Below are positions 22,551 to 30,929 of a DNA stretch of 64,000 bases, one piece after another. Within the stretch, counting starts at the first letter, position 1. Each line of letters opens with the position of its first letter. The position numbers and the translations under genes were made by a program. Source of the DNA: an uncultured Oscillospiraceae bacterium (GTDB lineage: Bacteria; Bacillota; Clostridia; Oscillospirales; Oscillospiraceae); the NCBI GenBank assembly GCA_934590355.1, contig CAKTOX010000002.1, forward strand, positions 1 through 64,000, in the 5' to 3' direction. The notes beneath the pieces are model-generated. The model did not search any database. It had not been told where the DNA came from and saw only the letters and a list, made by a program, of their open reading frames with translations.

Positions 22551-23914
22551 TCAAGGATTATAAGACCATACGACAGATAGCAAACCCGCTGATGATCGTC
22601 GAGCAGGTCGAGGGCGTCACCTATGACGAGCTGTGCGAGATCGAGCTTCCCGACGGCGAGGTACGCCGCGGCAAGGTGCTCGAGGTCGAGGGCGACAGGG
22701 CGGTAGTCCAGCTTTTCGACTCCGCGCAGGGCATTAACCTTGCCCGGACCAAGGTCAGATTTCTCGGTCATCCCCTCGAGCTTGCGGTCTCCGAGGATAT
22801 GCTCGGCCGCGTATTCAACGGCATGGGTCAGTCCATAGACGGCGGCCCCGAGCTTCTTGCGGAGGCTCACCGCGACATTAACGGTATGCCCATGAACCCC
22901 GCGGCGCGCGCTTACCCCGCGGAGTTTATCCAGACCGGCGTTTCCACCATCGACGGTCTTAACACCCTCGTCCGCGGTCAGAAGCTGCCCATATTCTCGG
23001 CCTCCGGTCTGCCCCACGCGGCACTTGCGGCGCAGATCGCGCGTCAGGCCCGCGTTCTCGGCGACGGCGAGAACTTCGCGGTCGTCTTTGCGGCGGTCGG
23101 CATCACCTTCGAGGAGTCCGAGTATTTCATAAACGACTTTAAGCGCACGGGCGCAATTGACAGAACGGTCGTATTCTCAAACCTCGCCAACGACCCTGCG
23201 GTCGAGCGTATCGCAACTCCGCGAATGGCGCTCACGGCTGCGGAGTACCTTGCGTTTGAGAAGGATATGCACGTTCTCGTCATCATAACGGACATCACCA
23301 ACTACGCCGAGGCACTGCGTGAGGTCTCCGCGGCAAAGAAGGAGGTCCCCGGACGCCGCGGCTACCCCGGCTATCTGTACACGGACCTTGCCACCATGTA
23401 TGAGCGTGCGGGACGCAGAATAGGCTGCAAGGGCTCCATCACCATGATCCCCATCCTGACCATGCCCGAGGACGACAAGACCCACCCCATCCCCGACCTT
23501 ACCGGCTACATCACCGAGGGTCAGATCATCCTCAGCCGCGACCTCTTCCGCAAGGGCATCATCCCTCCCGTGGACGTTCTCCCGTCGCTGAGCCGACTCA
23601 AGGATAAGGGCATCGGCGAGGGTAAGACCCGCGAGGACCACGCCGGCACGATGAACCAGCTCTTCGCCGCATATTCGCGCGGCAAGGATGCCAAGGAGCT
23701 CATGACCATCCTCGGCGAGGCGGCTCTGTCCGACGACGACAAGCTGTTTGCCGAGTTCGCCGACGAGTTCGAGAAAATCTACGTCAATCAGGGCAACAAC
23801 ACCAACCGCAGCATCGAGGAGACGCTTGACATCGGCTGGAAGCTCCTGAGCATACTGCCGCGAGCCGAGCTCAAGCGCGTAAAGCCCGAGATGATCGAGA
23901 AATACATGAAGTAA
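22547..23914 (+). CDS. ntpB: V-type ATPase subunit B (non-catalytic)
   Basis: A 455-residue partner of subunit A, which binds nucleotide without hydrolysis; the Walker A lysine pattern is absent as expected. Typical stretches are LVRGQKLPIFSASGLPHAAL, ITNYAEALREVSAAKKEVPG RRGYPGYLYTDLA and MPEDDKTHPIPDLTGYITEG. The ATG overlaps the ntpA TGA by four bases. GAGGTGAGAACGC before the start supplies the ribosome site. Confidence 0.97.
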   Translation: MIKDYKTIRQIANPLMIVEQVEGVTYDELCEIELPDGEVRRGKVLEVEGDRAVVQLFDSAQGINLARTKVRFLGHPLELAVSEDMLGRVFNGMGQSIDGGPELLAEAHRDINGMPMNPAARAYPAEFIQTGVSTIDGLNTLVRGQKLPIFSASGLPHAALAAQIARQARVLGDGENFAVVFAAVGITFEESEYFINDFKRTGAIDRTVVFSNLANDPAVERIATPRMALTAAEYLAFEKDMHVLVIITDITNYAEALREVSAAKKEVPGRRGYPGYLYTDLATMYERAGRRIGCKGSITMIPILTMPEDDKTHPIPDLTGYITEGQIILSRDLFRKGIIPPVDVLPSLSRLKDKGIGEGKTREDHAGTMNQLFAAYSRGKDAKELMTILGEAALSDDDKLFAEFADEFEKIYVNQGNNTNRSIEETLDIGWKLLSILPRAELKRVKPEMIEKYMK

Positions 23915-23926
23915 GGGGGCGTCTTT

Positions 23927-24577
23927 ATGGCAAGCACCACGATAACCCCTACGAGAATGATGCTCAAGCAGCTCAAGGGCAGGCTCAAGACCGCCCGCCG
24001 CGGCCACAAGCTCATGAAAGACAAGCGCGATGAGCTGATGCGCCAGTTCATGGATATCGTAAGGCGCAACAAGGAGCTTCGTGAGCGCGTCGAGGCGGGG
24101 CTGACGGAGGCGTATTCGGCGCTTCAGGTGGCAAGCTCCATCATGAGCACCGAGATGCTCCAGCAGGCACTTTTGTATCCGCGCCAGAGCGTTGAGCTCG
24201 AGATGCAGTTTAAAAACATCATGAGCGTCAACGTGCCGGAGTATTCCTTCCATACGCGCAATAACGATCCGTCGGAGATATATCCCTACGGCTTCGCGCA
24301 GACCTCGGGCGAGCTCGACGATGCGCTGGCGGCTCTTGCGAAGGTTTTCGAGGATATGCTCGAGCTTGCGCAGGTCGAAAAGACCATGCAGCTTCTGGCC
24401 GAGGAGATAGAGCGCACGCGCCGCCGCGTAAACGCCCTTGAATATGTCATGATACCCGAGCTTGAGAGCAATATTAAATACATTTCCATGAAGCTTGAGG
24501 AGAACGAAAACTCCACCAAGGTACGCCTTCTCAAGGTCAAGGAAATGGTGCTGCAAAACGCGCACGATTTTAAATAA
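23927..24577 (+). CDS. ntpD: V-type ATPase subunit D (central shaft)
   Basis: A 216-residue coiled-coil shaft protein that rotates within the A3B3 head. The conserved start TPTRMMLKQLKGRLKTARRG and the HKLMKDKRDELMRQF pair, and the later TRRRVNALEYVMIPELE, are diagnostic. It is the last gene of the operon (order G/H-I-K-E-C-F-A-B-D, as in E. hirae ntp) and a terminator follows 40 nt later. Confidence 0.96.
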   Translation: MASTTITPTRMMLKQLKGRLKTARRGHKLMKDKRDELMRQFMDIVRRNKELRERVEAGLTEAYSALQVASSIMSTEMLQQALLYPRQSVELEMQFKNIMSVNVPEYSFHTRNNDPSEIYPYGFAQTSGELDDALAALAKVFEDMLELAQVEKTMQLLAEEIERTRRRVNALEYVMIPELESNIKYISMKLEENENSTKVRLLKVKEMVLQNAHDFK

Positions 24578-24603
24578 GCGCAGCATTCTCACGCGAAAAA
24601 CTT

Positions 24604-24655
24604 AAAAAAAGCATTACAAGCCCGGACGCTTCTTCGCGCCCGGGCTTGCGGTTTT
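24604..24655. terminator. Terminator at the end of the V-type ATPase operon
   Basis: AAGCCCGG(A)CG pairs with CG(CG)CCCGGGCTT, followed by GCGGTTTT; on the minus strand it is followed by a run of seven T, so it can serve both sides. Confidence 0.75.
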
Positions 24656-24664
24656 CACCCACGA

Positions 24665-24701
24665 GGAGCGCAGGCAAATAAGCCTGCGCTCCCGTTTTTT
24701 T
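24665..24701 (+). terminator. Second terminator, plus strand
   Basis: Perfect 10-bp stem GAGCGCAGGC/GCCTGCGCTC with loop AAATAA, then CCGTTTTTTT. It backs up the first one. Confidence 0.85.
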
Positions 24702-24711
24702 GCTCTGATTA

Positions 24712-26436
24712 TCAGAGGGAATAGTCTTTATTCTCCCACGTGCCGGCTTCCAATTGCCTGTAATCGACCTTCCCGACAGAGGTAAGCGGTATTTTCTCGA
24801 CAAAGTAATAAAGCAGCGGAGCGTCTCTTTCCGGCAGCTCCTTGAGGCACAGCGCCTTGATCTCGGCTTCGGCAGCCGACTCGGAATAATTATCATTGAG
24901 CACAACAAACGCCGTCGGTATCCTGCCGTCCTTCCCCTTGCGGTTGGGCAGCCCGACGACCGCGCAGTCCTTTACCGCGGGATGTGCTGCCACGACGTTC
25001 TCGATAGCAAGCGGCCACACATTATGCCCATCCGGACGGACGATCATTCGCTTGATCCTGCCCTTGAAGTAGATAAAGCCTTCCTCGTCCATATAGCCGA
25101 TATCCTGAGTATGTGCCCATACGGTGCCGTCGGAATGGCGAAGAAGCACCCTTTGAGTTTCGGCGTCGTTGTTATAATATCCGAGCATCATGCCGGGGCC
25201 GCTGAAGCATATCTCGCCCTCTTCTCCGTATTTTAATTCCTCATCCGTGCCCGGCACAAACACGGAAGCATTGTTAAACTGAAAAGGAACGCCGACGCTG
25301 CCCGCTTTTCCGCCCGTCAAATGCGTAAGCGATGCCGCGGCTGAGGACATTTCGGTCATACCGTAGCCCTTGTAAACCTCGGACAGCGCTCCGTGAGCTT
25401 TAAGGAACTTGTCCAGCTCGACCTCCAGCTCGGGATTGAGCGAATCGCCGCCCATTCCGCAGACCTTAATAAAGGAAAGATCCATGCTCTTAAGCCTTGG
25501 GCTTTTTATCAGGTATTCAAAATGCGACGGAACTCCGATAAACACATTCGGCTTGTGCTCGGCTATGTATCCGTCAAATTTGTCCGGTGAAAAAGCAGGA
25601 ATTATTATCAGCTTCAGACCGAGCGTGAGCGGCATATGGATACCGCAGGTCAGGCCGTATGCTATAAACGGCGGCATTATGTCAAGAAAGCTGTCGCCTC
25701 TGTTGTAGGGGAAAAGAAATCTGTACTGGAAGGCGATCGCATTGAGAGAATCATCGGTGAGCTGCGCGCCTTTAGGTATGCCGGTGGTCCCCGACGTGTA
25801 GATAATAGCGGCAGGCTTCCGAGCCCTGTAAGGGGCGGGCGCGAGGCTCCTCGAATTATCGCGCAGCGCAAGGAATGAGCTCCACGTCATCAGCTTGTCA
25901 GAATACTCTATGGGCGGTATTTTTCTTCCCTTGGTAAGAAAGAAGCCCAATTTGGCTCTTGCCGGCATACTGCTTGCCAAGGAAAGAATAACGGTCCTGT
26001 CGGCGTGTATGTCAAAGCTCTTTATTTTGTGATAAAAGACATCAAGTATGACCAGCAGCCTTGAGTCGGTGCCGTTAATGCGGTCAACGATGCTTTTGGG
26101 ATTGGTTCTGGGCTCAACGATATTGGCCACGGCGCCGAGCTTGGACAGTCCGTAAAGGCAGCAGATCATTTCCGGCGTTGTAAGAGAGCAGATGGTCACG
26201 ACGTCATTTTCTCGGACACCGCAGCCGTAAAAAGCACTTGCCGCCTCGTCGATCGATTCGATAAGCTCTCCGTATGATATGTTGCTGCCGAAATAATCTA
26301 TGGCAATTCCGTCCGGATCGCCCTTGCAGGCGGCAGCCAAATATTCATAAATACTGCATTGGGGAAGCTCGGCATTAACGGCCTCTTCGGTGTAGAATTT
26401 CAGCCAAGGCCGGTCGATCGACGGGTAGCCTGTCAT
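24712..26436 (-). CDS. Class I adenylate-forming enzyme (acyl-CoA ligase-like)
   Basis: A 574-residue ANL-superfamily enzyme that should activate a carboxylate with ATP. Motifs in order: YTSGTTGIPKGAQL (P-loop-like, about residues 213-226), the GYGMTEMSS motif, YMDEEGFIYFKGRIKRMI (hinge) and VGKVDYRQLE with the catalytic C-terminal lysine. The whole follows the fatty-acid/long-chain CoA ligase pattern; the substrate is not evident. AAGGAGG lies about 9 nt before ATG. Codon use is less GC-rich than the flanking operons. It is a single gene with an unusual palindrome-rich upstream region. Confidence 0.9.
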   Translation of the reverse strand: MTGYPSIDRPWLKFYTEEAVNAELPQCSIYEYLAAACKGDPDGIAIDYFGSNISYGELIESIDEAASAFYGCGVRENDVVTICSLTTPEMICCLYGLSKLGAVANIVEPRTNPKSIVDRINGTDSRLLVILDVFYHKIKSFDIHADRTVILSLASSMPARAKLGFFLTKGRKIPPIEYSDKLMTWSSFLALRDNSRSLAPAPYRARKPAAIIYTSGTTGIPKGAQLTDDSLNAIAFQYRFLFPYNRGDSFLDIMPPFIAYGLTCGIHMPLTLGLKLIIIPAFSPDKFDGYIAEHKPNVFIGVPSHFEYLIKSPRLKSMDLSFIKVCGMGGDSLNPELEVELDKFLKAHGALSEVYKGYGMTEMSSAAASLTHLTGGKAGSVGVPFQFNNASVFVPGTDEELKYGEEGEICFSGPGMMLGYYNNDAETQRVLLRHSDGTVWAHTQDIGYMDEEGFIYFKGRIKRMIVRPDGHNVWPLAIENVVAAHPAVKDCAVVGLPNRKGKDGRIPTAFVVLNDNYSESAAEAEIKALCLKELPERDAPLLYYFVEKIPLTSVGKVDYRQLEAGTWENKDYSL

Positions 26437-26458
26437 CTCTGTATCCTCCTTGTTTACT

Positions 26459-26561
26459 CAAAATCGGTTTTCCCAAATGATATCATTTTGAGCTCGCAAT
26501 TACGGAAAATCTGCATAACCTGCGCGGTTTCCTACATATTCGGTACCTAAACCGGATTTTG
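26459..26561. promoter_or_regulatory. Palindrome-rich control region of the ligase gene
   Basis: Contains a perfect 14-bp palindrome AAATGATATCATTT (26475-26488) and an outer inverted repeat, CAAAATCGGTTT (26459-26470) against AAACCGGATTTTG (26549-26561, one-base difference). Further CGGTTTCC/GGAAAATC-like words lie between. It looks like a set of repressor or activator sites; no clear -35/-10 pair was found. Confidence 0.5.
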
Positions 26562-26582
26562 AAGTGCGTTACGCAAAAGGCT

Positions 26583-26630
26583 GCGCGGGGCGGTCAAGCG
26601 CCTTCTCTCGAACGCTTGACCGCCCCGCGG
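26583..26630 (-). terminator. Terminator of galE
   Basis: A perfect 16-bp stem (26585-26600 with 26613-26628) around a 12-nt loop, followed on the minus strand by CAGCCTTTTG. The T tract is weak but the stem is the strongest in the window. Confidence 0.6.
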
Positions 26631-26636
26631 TCATGC

Positions 26637-26735
26637 TCACATTATTCCGTTTTTGCGGAGGATGGCTATGGCGGCTGCGGTATGATCGTCGCCCCATGCG
26701 CCGGCAAGTGCGCCGTTAGCCGCGCTCCTCGACAT
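26637..26735 (-). CDS. Possible 32-residue peptide coupled to galE
   Basis: The galE stop and an ATG share one base (TGATG), and that ATG opens a 32-codon frame reading MSRSAANGALAGAWGDDHTA and ending in ILRKNGIM. It ends just before the big terminator hairpin, so it would be the last gene of the galE transcript. GAGCGAG-type sequence near the galE end could help initiation. I know no family. It may be a chance frame in GC-rich sequence. Confidence 0.3.
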   Translation of the reverse strand: MSRSAANGALAGAWGDDHTAAAIAILRKNGIM

Positions 26736-27754
26736 CACTCGCTGCGGTAGCCGTTGGGGTTGAGGCTCTGCCAATGCCAGGAGTCGCGGCACATATCCTC
26801 AAGGTCGCTTTCGGCGCTCCAGCCGAGCTCGCGGCGGCTCTTTTCCGGCGAGCAGTAGAATGCGGCGAGGTCGCCGGCGCGTCTGCCGACGATCTTATAC
26901 GGAACGCGCAGTCCGTTCGCCTTTTCGAAGGCGTGCACCATGTCGAGCACGCTGTAGCCCGTGCCGGTGCCGAGGTTAAACACCAATTCGCCCGTGTGCG
27001 TTTCCATATAATCAATGGCGGCGACGTGGCCGCGCGCAAGGTCAACGACGTGGATGTAATCGCGCACGCCCGTGCCGTCGTGGGTGTCGTAATCGTCGCC
27101 GAATACGCGCAGATACTCAAACTTGCCGATGGCGGTCTGAGAGATATAGGGCATGAGGTTATTCGGCACGCCGCGCGGGTCCTCGCCTATGAGACCGCTC
27201 GGGTGAGCGCCGACGGGGTTAAAGTAGCGCAGCAGCGCAACGCTCCAGCTCGGGTCGGCGTTGGCATAATCGCGCAGTATCTGCTCGCACATGAACTTCG
27301 TCCAGCCGTAGGGGTTGGAGCACTCGCCCACGCGGGAGGTCTCGAGCAGGGGCAGCTCGTTATTTGCCGAGTAGACCGTTGCTGAGGAGGAGAAGATTAT
27401 CTTCCTGACGCCGTGGTCGCGCATCGCCTCGCAGAGAGTTATCGTCGAGCCGAGGTTATTGTCGTAATATTCAAGCGGCATCTCGACCGATTCTCCGACC
27501 GCCTTGAGTCCGGCAAAGTGAATGACGCAGTCGATGGCGTGACGCGAGAAAATTTCGTCGAGCTTTTCTCTGTCGCGCACGTCCGCCTTATAGAAGGTGA
27601 CGGTTCTTCCGGTTATCTGCTCCAGGCGCTCGGCGACCTTCTCGCTGCTGTTGACGAGGTTATCTATAACGATGACCTCCATGCCGCGCTCGAGAAGCTC
27701 CACGCAGGTGTGGCTGCCTATAAAGCCCATACCGCCCGTAACTAAAACGGTCAT
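26735..27754 (-). CDS. galE: UDP-glucose 4-epimerase
   Basis: A 339-residue extended short-chain dehydrogenase that interconverts UDP-glucose and UDP-galactose, for sugar use and surface polymers. Seen are the NAD-binding start VTGGMGFIGSHT, DVRDREKL, FAGLKAVGESV, the SSSATVY serine segment, the catalytic YGWTKFMCE (YxxxK), and RYFNPVGAHPSG. AAGGAG lies 9 nt before ATG. Length is normal. It has its own promoter downstream of the DUF1846 gene terminator. Confidence 0.96.
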   Translation of the reverse strand: MTVLVTGGMGFIGSHTCVELLERGMEVIVIDNLVNSSEKVAERLEQITGRTVTFYKADVRDREKLDEIFSRHAIDCVIHFAGLKAVGESVEMPLEYYDNNLGSTITLCEAMRDHGVRKIIFSSSATVYSANNELPLLETSRVGECSNPYGWTKFMCEQILRDYANADPSWSVALLRYFNPVGAHPSGLIGEDPRGVPNNLMPYISQTAIGKFEYLRVFGDDYDTHDGTGVRDYIHVVDLARGHVAAIDYMETHTGELVFNLGTGTGYSVLDMVHAFEKANGLRVPYKIVGRRAGDLAAFYCSPEKSRRELGWSAESDLEDMCRDSWHWQSLNPNGYRSE

Positions 27755-27784
27755 AGTAACATCTCCTTTTGTGATAATAAAACG

Positions 27785-27813
27785 ATTTTAACCCATATGG
27801 ACGAAAAAGGCAA
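27785..27813 (-). promoter_or_regulatory. Promoter of galE
   Basis: Minus strand TTGCCT (27813-27808), 17-nt spacer, TAAAAT (27790-27785). The -35 box is part of the terminator stem of the upstream gene. Confidence 0.6.
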
Positions 27814-27832
27814 GCCGCACGGGGCTTGCCTT
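27803..27832 (-). terminator. Terminator of the DUF1846 gene
   Basis: Minus strand GGCAAGCC/GGCTTGCC with a 6-nt loop, followed by TTTTTCG. Confidence 0.82.
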
Positions 27833-27839
27833 AAAAATT

Positions 27840-29327
27840 TTACTTTTTGTGAAAGAGCTTCTTCGCCTGATACTTGGGCTCGTATGTAATATTTACGCCG
27901 ATCTTGGAGAAGAGATTTTCGTCCACACGGGACAGTATCACCGACGAGTGCGCTTCGCAGCCGCGCAGCTTTTCGAGCTGCTCCACGGCGAGCTCCGCAA
28001 GGGGATTGGTGACCGCGCAGATGGCAAGCGCTATGAGCAGCTCGTCCGTGTGCAGGCGCGGGTTGTGGTTGCCCAGATGCTCTATCTTCAGGTGCTGGAT
28101 GGGCGCGATGACGCTCGGCGCGATGAGAAGCAGCTCCTTGTTTATGCCCGCGAGCTTCTTGAGCGCGTTCATGAGGCATGCCGACGATGCTCCGAGCAGA
28201 GAGCTGGTCTTGCCGGTCACGATGGTGCCGTCGGGAAGCTCGATGCTGACGGCGGGGGCGCCTGTCTCCGCGGCTCTTGCGATGGCGGCGGCAACAACGG
28301 GGCGGTCGGCGGAGGAAATGCCCAGCGAGTTCATGATGAGCTCTATCTTGCGCACCTCCTCGGGCGAGCCGAGTCCCTGACGCTGCGCCGTCAGCGCCGC
28401 GTAATAGCGGCGGATTATCTCCTGCTTCGACGCCTTGCGGCAGACCTCGTCGTCAATGATGCAGTTGCCCGCCATGTTGACGCCCATGTCGGTGGGGCTT
28501 TTGTAGGTGCTCTCGCCGAAAATGCGCGTGAGTATCGCGTTGAGAACGGGGAATATTTCAACGTCGCGGTTGTAGTTTACGGTCGTCACGCCGTAAGCCT
28601 CGAGGTGGAAGGGATCTATCATGTTAATGTCGTCAAGATCCGCCGTCGCCGCCTCGTATGCGAGGTTGATGGGGTGCTTGAGCGGGATGTTCCAAATGGG
28701 GAAGGTCTCAAATTTCGCATAGCCCGCGCTGATGCCGCGCCTGTGCTCATGGAAAAGCTGGCTCAGGCAGACCGCCATCTTGCCGCTGCCCGGTCCGGGC
28801 GCGGTGACGACGACGAGGCTGCGCTCCGTTTCGACGTAGTCGTTTTTGCCGAAGCCCTCGTCGGAGACGATGAGCTCGACGTTGGAGGGGTAATCGGGGA
28901 TCATATAGTGGCGATAGACCTTGATGCCGAGGGTCTCGAGCCGCTTCTGGAAAAGCTCCGCCGCCGGCTGGCTGCGGTAGTGGGTGATGACGACGCTGCC
29001 GACGAAAAGGCCGATGCCGCGGAAGGCGTCGATAAGGCGCAGGGTGTCCTCGTCGTAGGTGATGCCGAGGTCGCCGCGGCGCTTGTTGCGCTCGATGTCG
29101 TCCGCGGAGATGACGATGACTATCTCCGCCTCGTCCTTCATCTGCATGAGCATCTTCACCTTGCTGTCCGGCTCAAAGCCCGGCAGCACGCGCGATGCGT
29201 GGAAATCGTCAAAGAGCTTGCCGCCGAATTCGAGGTAGAGCTTGCCGCCGAAGCGCGCTATCCTCTCGCGTATCTTGCGCGACTGCTCGCGCATATATTT
29301 GTCGTTGTCAAAGCCTATCGCATTCAT
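27840..29327 (-). CDS. DUF1846 (UPF0371) family protein
   Basis: A 495-residue protein of the DUF1846 family, widespread in Firmicutes and of unknown role; structures show P-loop-like and Rossmann-like parts. Diagnostic stretches are IGFDNDKYMREQS near the start, KLYLEFGGKLFDD, VVTAPGPGSGKMAVCLSQLF (nucleotide-binding loop), NMIDPFHLEAYG and MGVNMAGNCI. ATG 29327 is used because GGAGAAG lies 8 nt upstream and relatives begin MNAIGFD; the longer frame has 14 extra residues without support. Confidence 0.92.
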   Translation of the reverse strand: MNAIGFDNDKYMREQSRKIRERIARFGGKLYLEFGGKLFDDFHASRVLPGFEPDSKVKMLMQMKDEAEIVIVISADDIERNKRRGDLGITYDEDTLRLIDAFRGIGLFVGSVVITHYRSQPAAELFQKRLETLGIKVYRHYMIPDYPSNVELIVSDEGFGKNDYVETERSLVVVTAPGPGSGKMAVCLSQLFHEHRRGISAGYAKFETFPIWNIPLKHPINLAYEAATADLDDINMIDPFHLEAYGVTTVNYNRDVEIFPVLNAILTRIFGESTYKSPTDMGVNMAGNCIIDDEVCRKASKQEIIRRYYAALTAQRQGLGSPEEVRKIELIMNSLGISSADRPVVAAAIARAAETGAPAVSIELPDGTIVTGKTSSLLGASSACLMNALKKLAGINKELLLIAPSVIAPIQHLKIEHLGNHNPRLHTDELLIALAICAVTNPLAELAVEQLEKLRGCEAHSSVILSRVDENLFSKIGVNITYEPKYQAKKLFHKK

Positions 29328-29424
29328 TATTCTTCTCCGTTCTTCTCCCGCTGTTTTTATCTGAATCACAAACAGAAATTATATACCGCGCGGCAGGATT
29401 TTGTCAAATGCTTTGGCGACAAAT

Positions 29425-29994
29425 TCAGTTTATTATCGGCTGAAGCTGCACCCCCGCGAGCGCCGATTCGAGCGCTGCGCCGATGAGTGTAAAATCCGAT
29501 GCGAGCGAGCGCGGCTTTTTGAGCGGGTCGTCCTGAGAAAAGGGGACGAAATACACATTTTTGCGGTTTAAAAGCTCGGCGATGCTGCGTGCCGAGCCCG
29601 AAAGACCGTCGTTTGTCGAAAATGCGATGACGAGCGGCTTGCCGTTTCGCAGATGTGCCTTTGCCGCCATCGTGACGCAGGTGTCGGTGATGCCGAGGCT
29701 CAGCTTTGCGAGCGTATTTCCCGTGCAGGGTGCTATTATGAGCGCCTCCATGGGCTTTGCGGGGCCCAAGGGCTCGGCTTGCGCTATCGTTGTCACGACC
29801 TCGGCGCCGCAGAGGCTTTCAAGCCGCCTTTTGTGCTCGGCGGCAGTTCCGAAGCGCGAATCCGTCGCGGCGGCGTTTTCGCTCATGATGGGTACGAGCT
29901 CGTATTTGTCCGCAAGCGCGTGAAGCTGCGAAAACAGCCTTTCGTATGTGCAATATGAGCCGCAAAGGGCTATGCCGACCCTCGGTTTAGTCAT
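29425..29994 (-). CDS. dpaB: Dipicolinate synthase subunit B
   Basis: A 189-residue flavoprotein-like subunit (SpoVFB) that together with DpaA oxidises dihydrodipicolinate to dipicolinic acid, the main solute of the spore core. It shows VGIALCGSYCTYERLFSQL at the start, PIMSENAAATDSRFG, and LIIAPCTGNTLAKLSLGITD. ATG 29994 overlaps the dpaA end by 8 nt, fixing the start over a slightly longer frame. Acts in the mother cell during sporulation. Confidence 0.95.
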   Translation of the reverse strand: MTKPRVGIALCGSYCTYERLFSQLHALADKYELVPIMSENAAATDSRFGTAAEHKRRLESLCGAEVVTTIAQAEPLGPAKPMEALIIAPCTGNTLAKLSLGITDTCVTMAAKAHLRNGKPLVIAFSTNDGLSGSARSIAELLNRKNVYFVPFSQDDPLKKPRSLASDFTLIGAALESALAGVQLQPIIN

Positions 29995-30844
29995 TTTCTC
30001 CACTCTCCTTTAAAATTTCCGTGACCGCGCAAAAAACGGCTCTCGCTGCCGAGAATGGCGCGTATTTTCCCGGCAGAGCGGGCAGCGCGGTGTATTTAAG
30101 CCCCGCTGCGACCGCCTCGTGCGCGTCTATCCCGCCCGGCGCGGAGGCAAGCTCGAATACGCGGCAGCCCTCTCTAAACGCGCACAGCTCCGGTATTACG
30201 GGCGCGGGAGCGGTGTTTATCACGGCGTCAAAGCCTTGGAGCATCTCGCTGCCGCAGCTTGGCGCGAGCGCGGGATAGCCGAGCGCCCGAGCCATCGAGC
30301 GCGAGTCGGCATGGGACGACATGAGACAGACCGAAGCGCCCAGCGCCGCGAGCTTTTGCATAAGAAGTTTGCCTATGCGTCCCCAGCCGATAACAAGGAC
30401 ACGCTCGTCGCAAAGCGCCGTGTCCGATGCGTCCATGAGCCTGTTTATCGTGCCCTCCGCCGTGATAACGGCGTTTTTCGCGGTGAATTCGGGCATGAGC
30501 ATATAGTCGCGCACACGCTGCTCTCGCTCACGAGAAGCGCGAAGTATCTTTTCGTCAAGCCTTGCGCCTATGATTAAGGCTCCCTCTCCGGCGGCGTCGA
30601 GAATATCCGCTATCGGGCAGGGCGAGACGCCGAGCGGCGCGTTTAAAAGCTCGCCCTGCGTATCCCGACAGGCGGGTACGGGCAGGATAACGACCTGCGC
30701 CCTCTCAGAAGCGGCCAAGCGCCTGCACTCCGGCGGCAGAGCGGCATTTTCAAGGCGCAGCGCCGCGACCTCGTGCCCCGCCTCACACAGCAGCCGGCAC
30801 AGGTGAGCGCTGCGCTCATCGCCGCCGCAGACAAGAATTTTCAT
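29987..30844 (-). CDS. dpaA: Dipicolinate synthase subunit A
   Basis: A 285-residue NAD(P)-binding subunit (SpoVFA). It starts MKILVCGGDERSAHLCRLL, has the Rossmann motif VLVIGWGRIGKLLMQKLAAL and EFTAKNAVITAEGTI, and ends ASAPGGIDAHEA and ALPGKYAPFSAA, all typical. GGAGGTGATGTG just before ATG 30844 fixes the start; the open frame continues upstream for 73 codons into the thyA promoter and is not used. The upstream motif resembles a sigma-K promoter, as expected for this operon. Confidence 0.95.
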   Translation of the reverse strand: MKILVCGGDERSAHLCRLLCEAGHEVAALRLENAALPPECRRLAASERAQVVILPVPACRDTQGELLNAPLGVSPCPIADILDAAGEGALIIGARLDEKILRASREREQRVRDYMLMPEFTAKNAVITAEGTINRLMDASDTALCDERVLVIGWGRIGKLLMQKLAALGASVCLMSSHADSRSMARALGYPALAPSCGSEMLQGFDAVINTAPAPVIPELCAFREGCRVFELASAPGGIDAHEAVAAGLKYTALPALPGKYAPFSAARAVFCAVTEILKESGEND

Positions 30845-30862
30845 CACATCACCTCCGAAGCC

Positions 30863-30889
30863 ATTGTATTCCGTTGCAAATTGTCCCGT
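30863..30889 (-). promoter_or_regulatory. Possible sigma-K promoter of dpaAB
   Basis: Minus strand AC (30889-30888), 17 nt, AATACAAT (30870-30863), near the sigma-K form AC-16/17-CATANNNTA. It overlaps the thyA promoter on the other strand. Confidence 0.4.
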
Positions 30890-30902
30890 GAGATGATAAA
30901 AT
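30874..30902 (+). promoter_or_regulatory. Promoter of thyA-folA
   Basis: TTGCAA (30874-30879), 17-nt spacer, TAAAAT (30897-30902); AAGGAGGTG follows at about 30918. Confidence 0.7.
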
Positions 30903-30929
30903 AAATAGATTTTAACAAGGAGGTGCGGC

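Noticed and set aside
26585..26628. Terminal inverted repeat of an insertion sequence
   Set aside because: Only a 12-nt loop separates the arms, so it is a hairpin, best explained as the galE terminator.
27849..29486. 545-codon frame opposite the DUF1846 gene
   Set aside because: Antisense shadow; Arg/Ala/Val-rich with no motifs.
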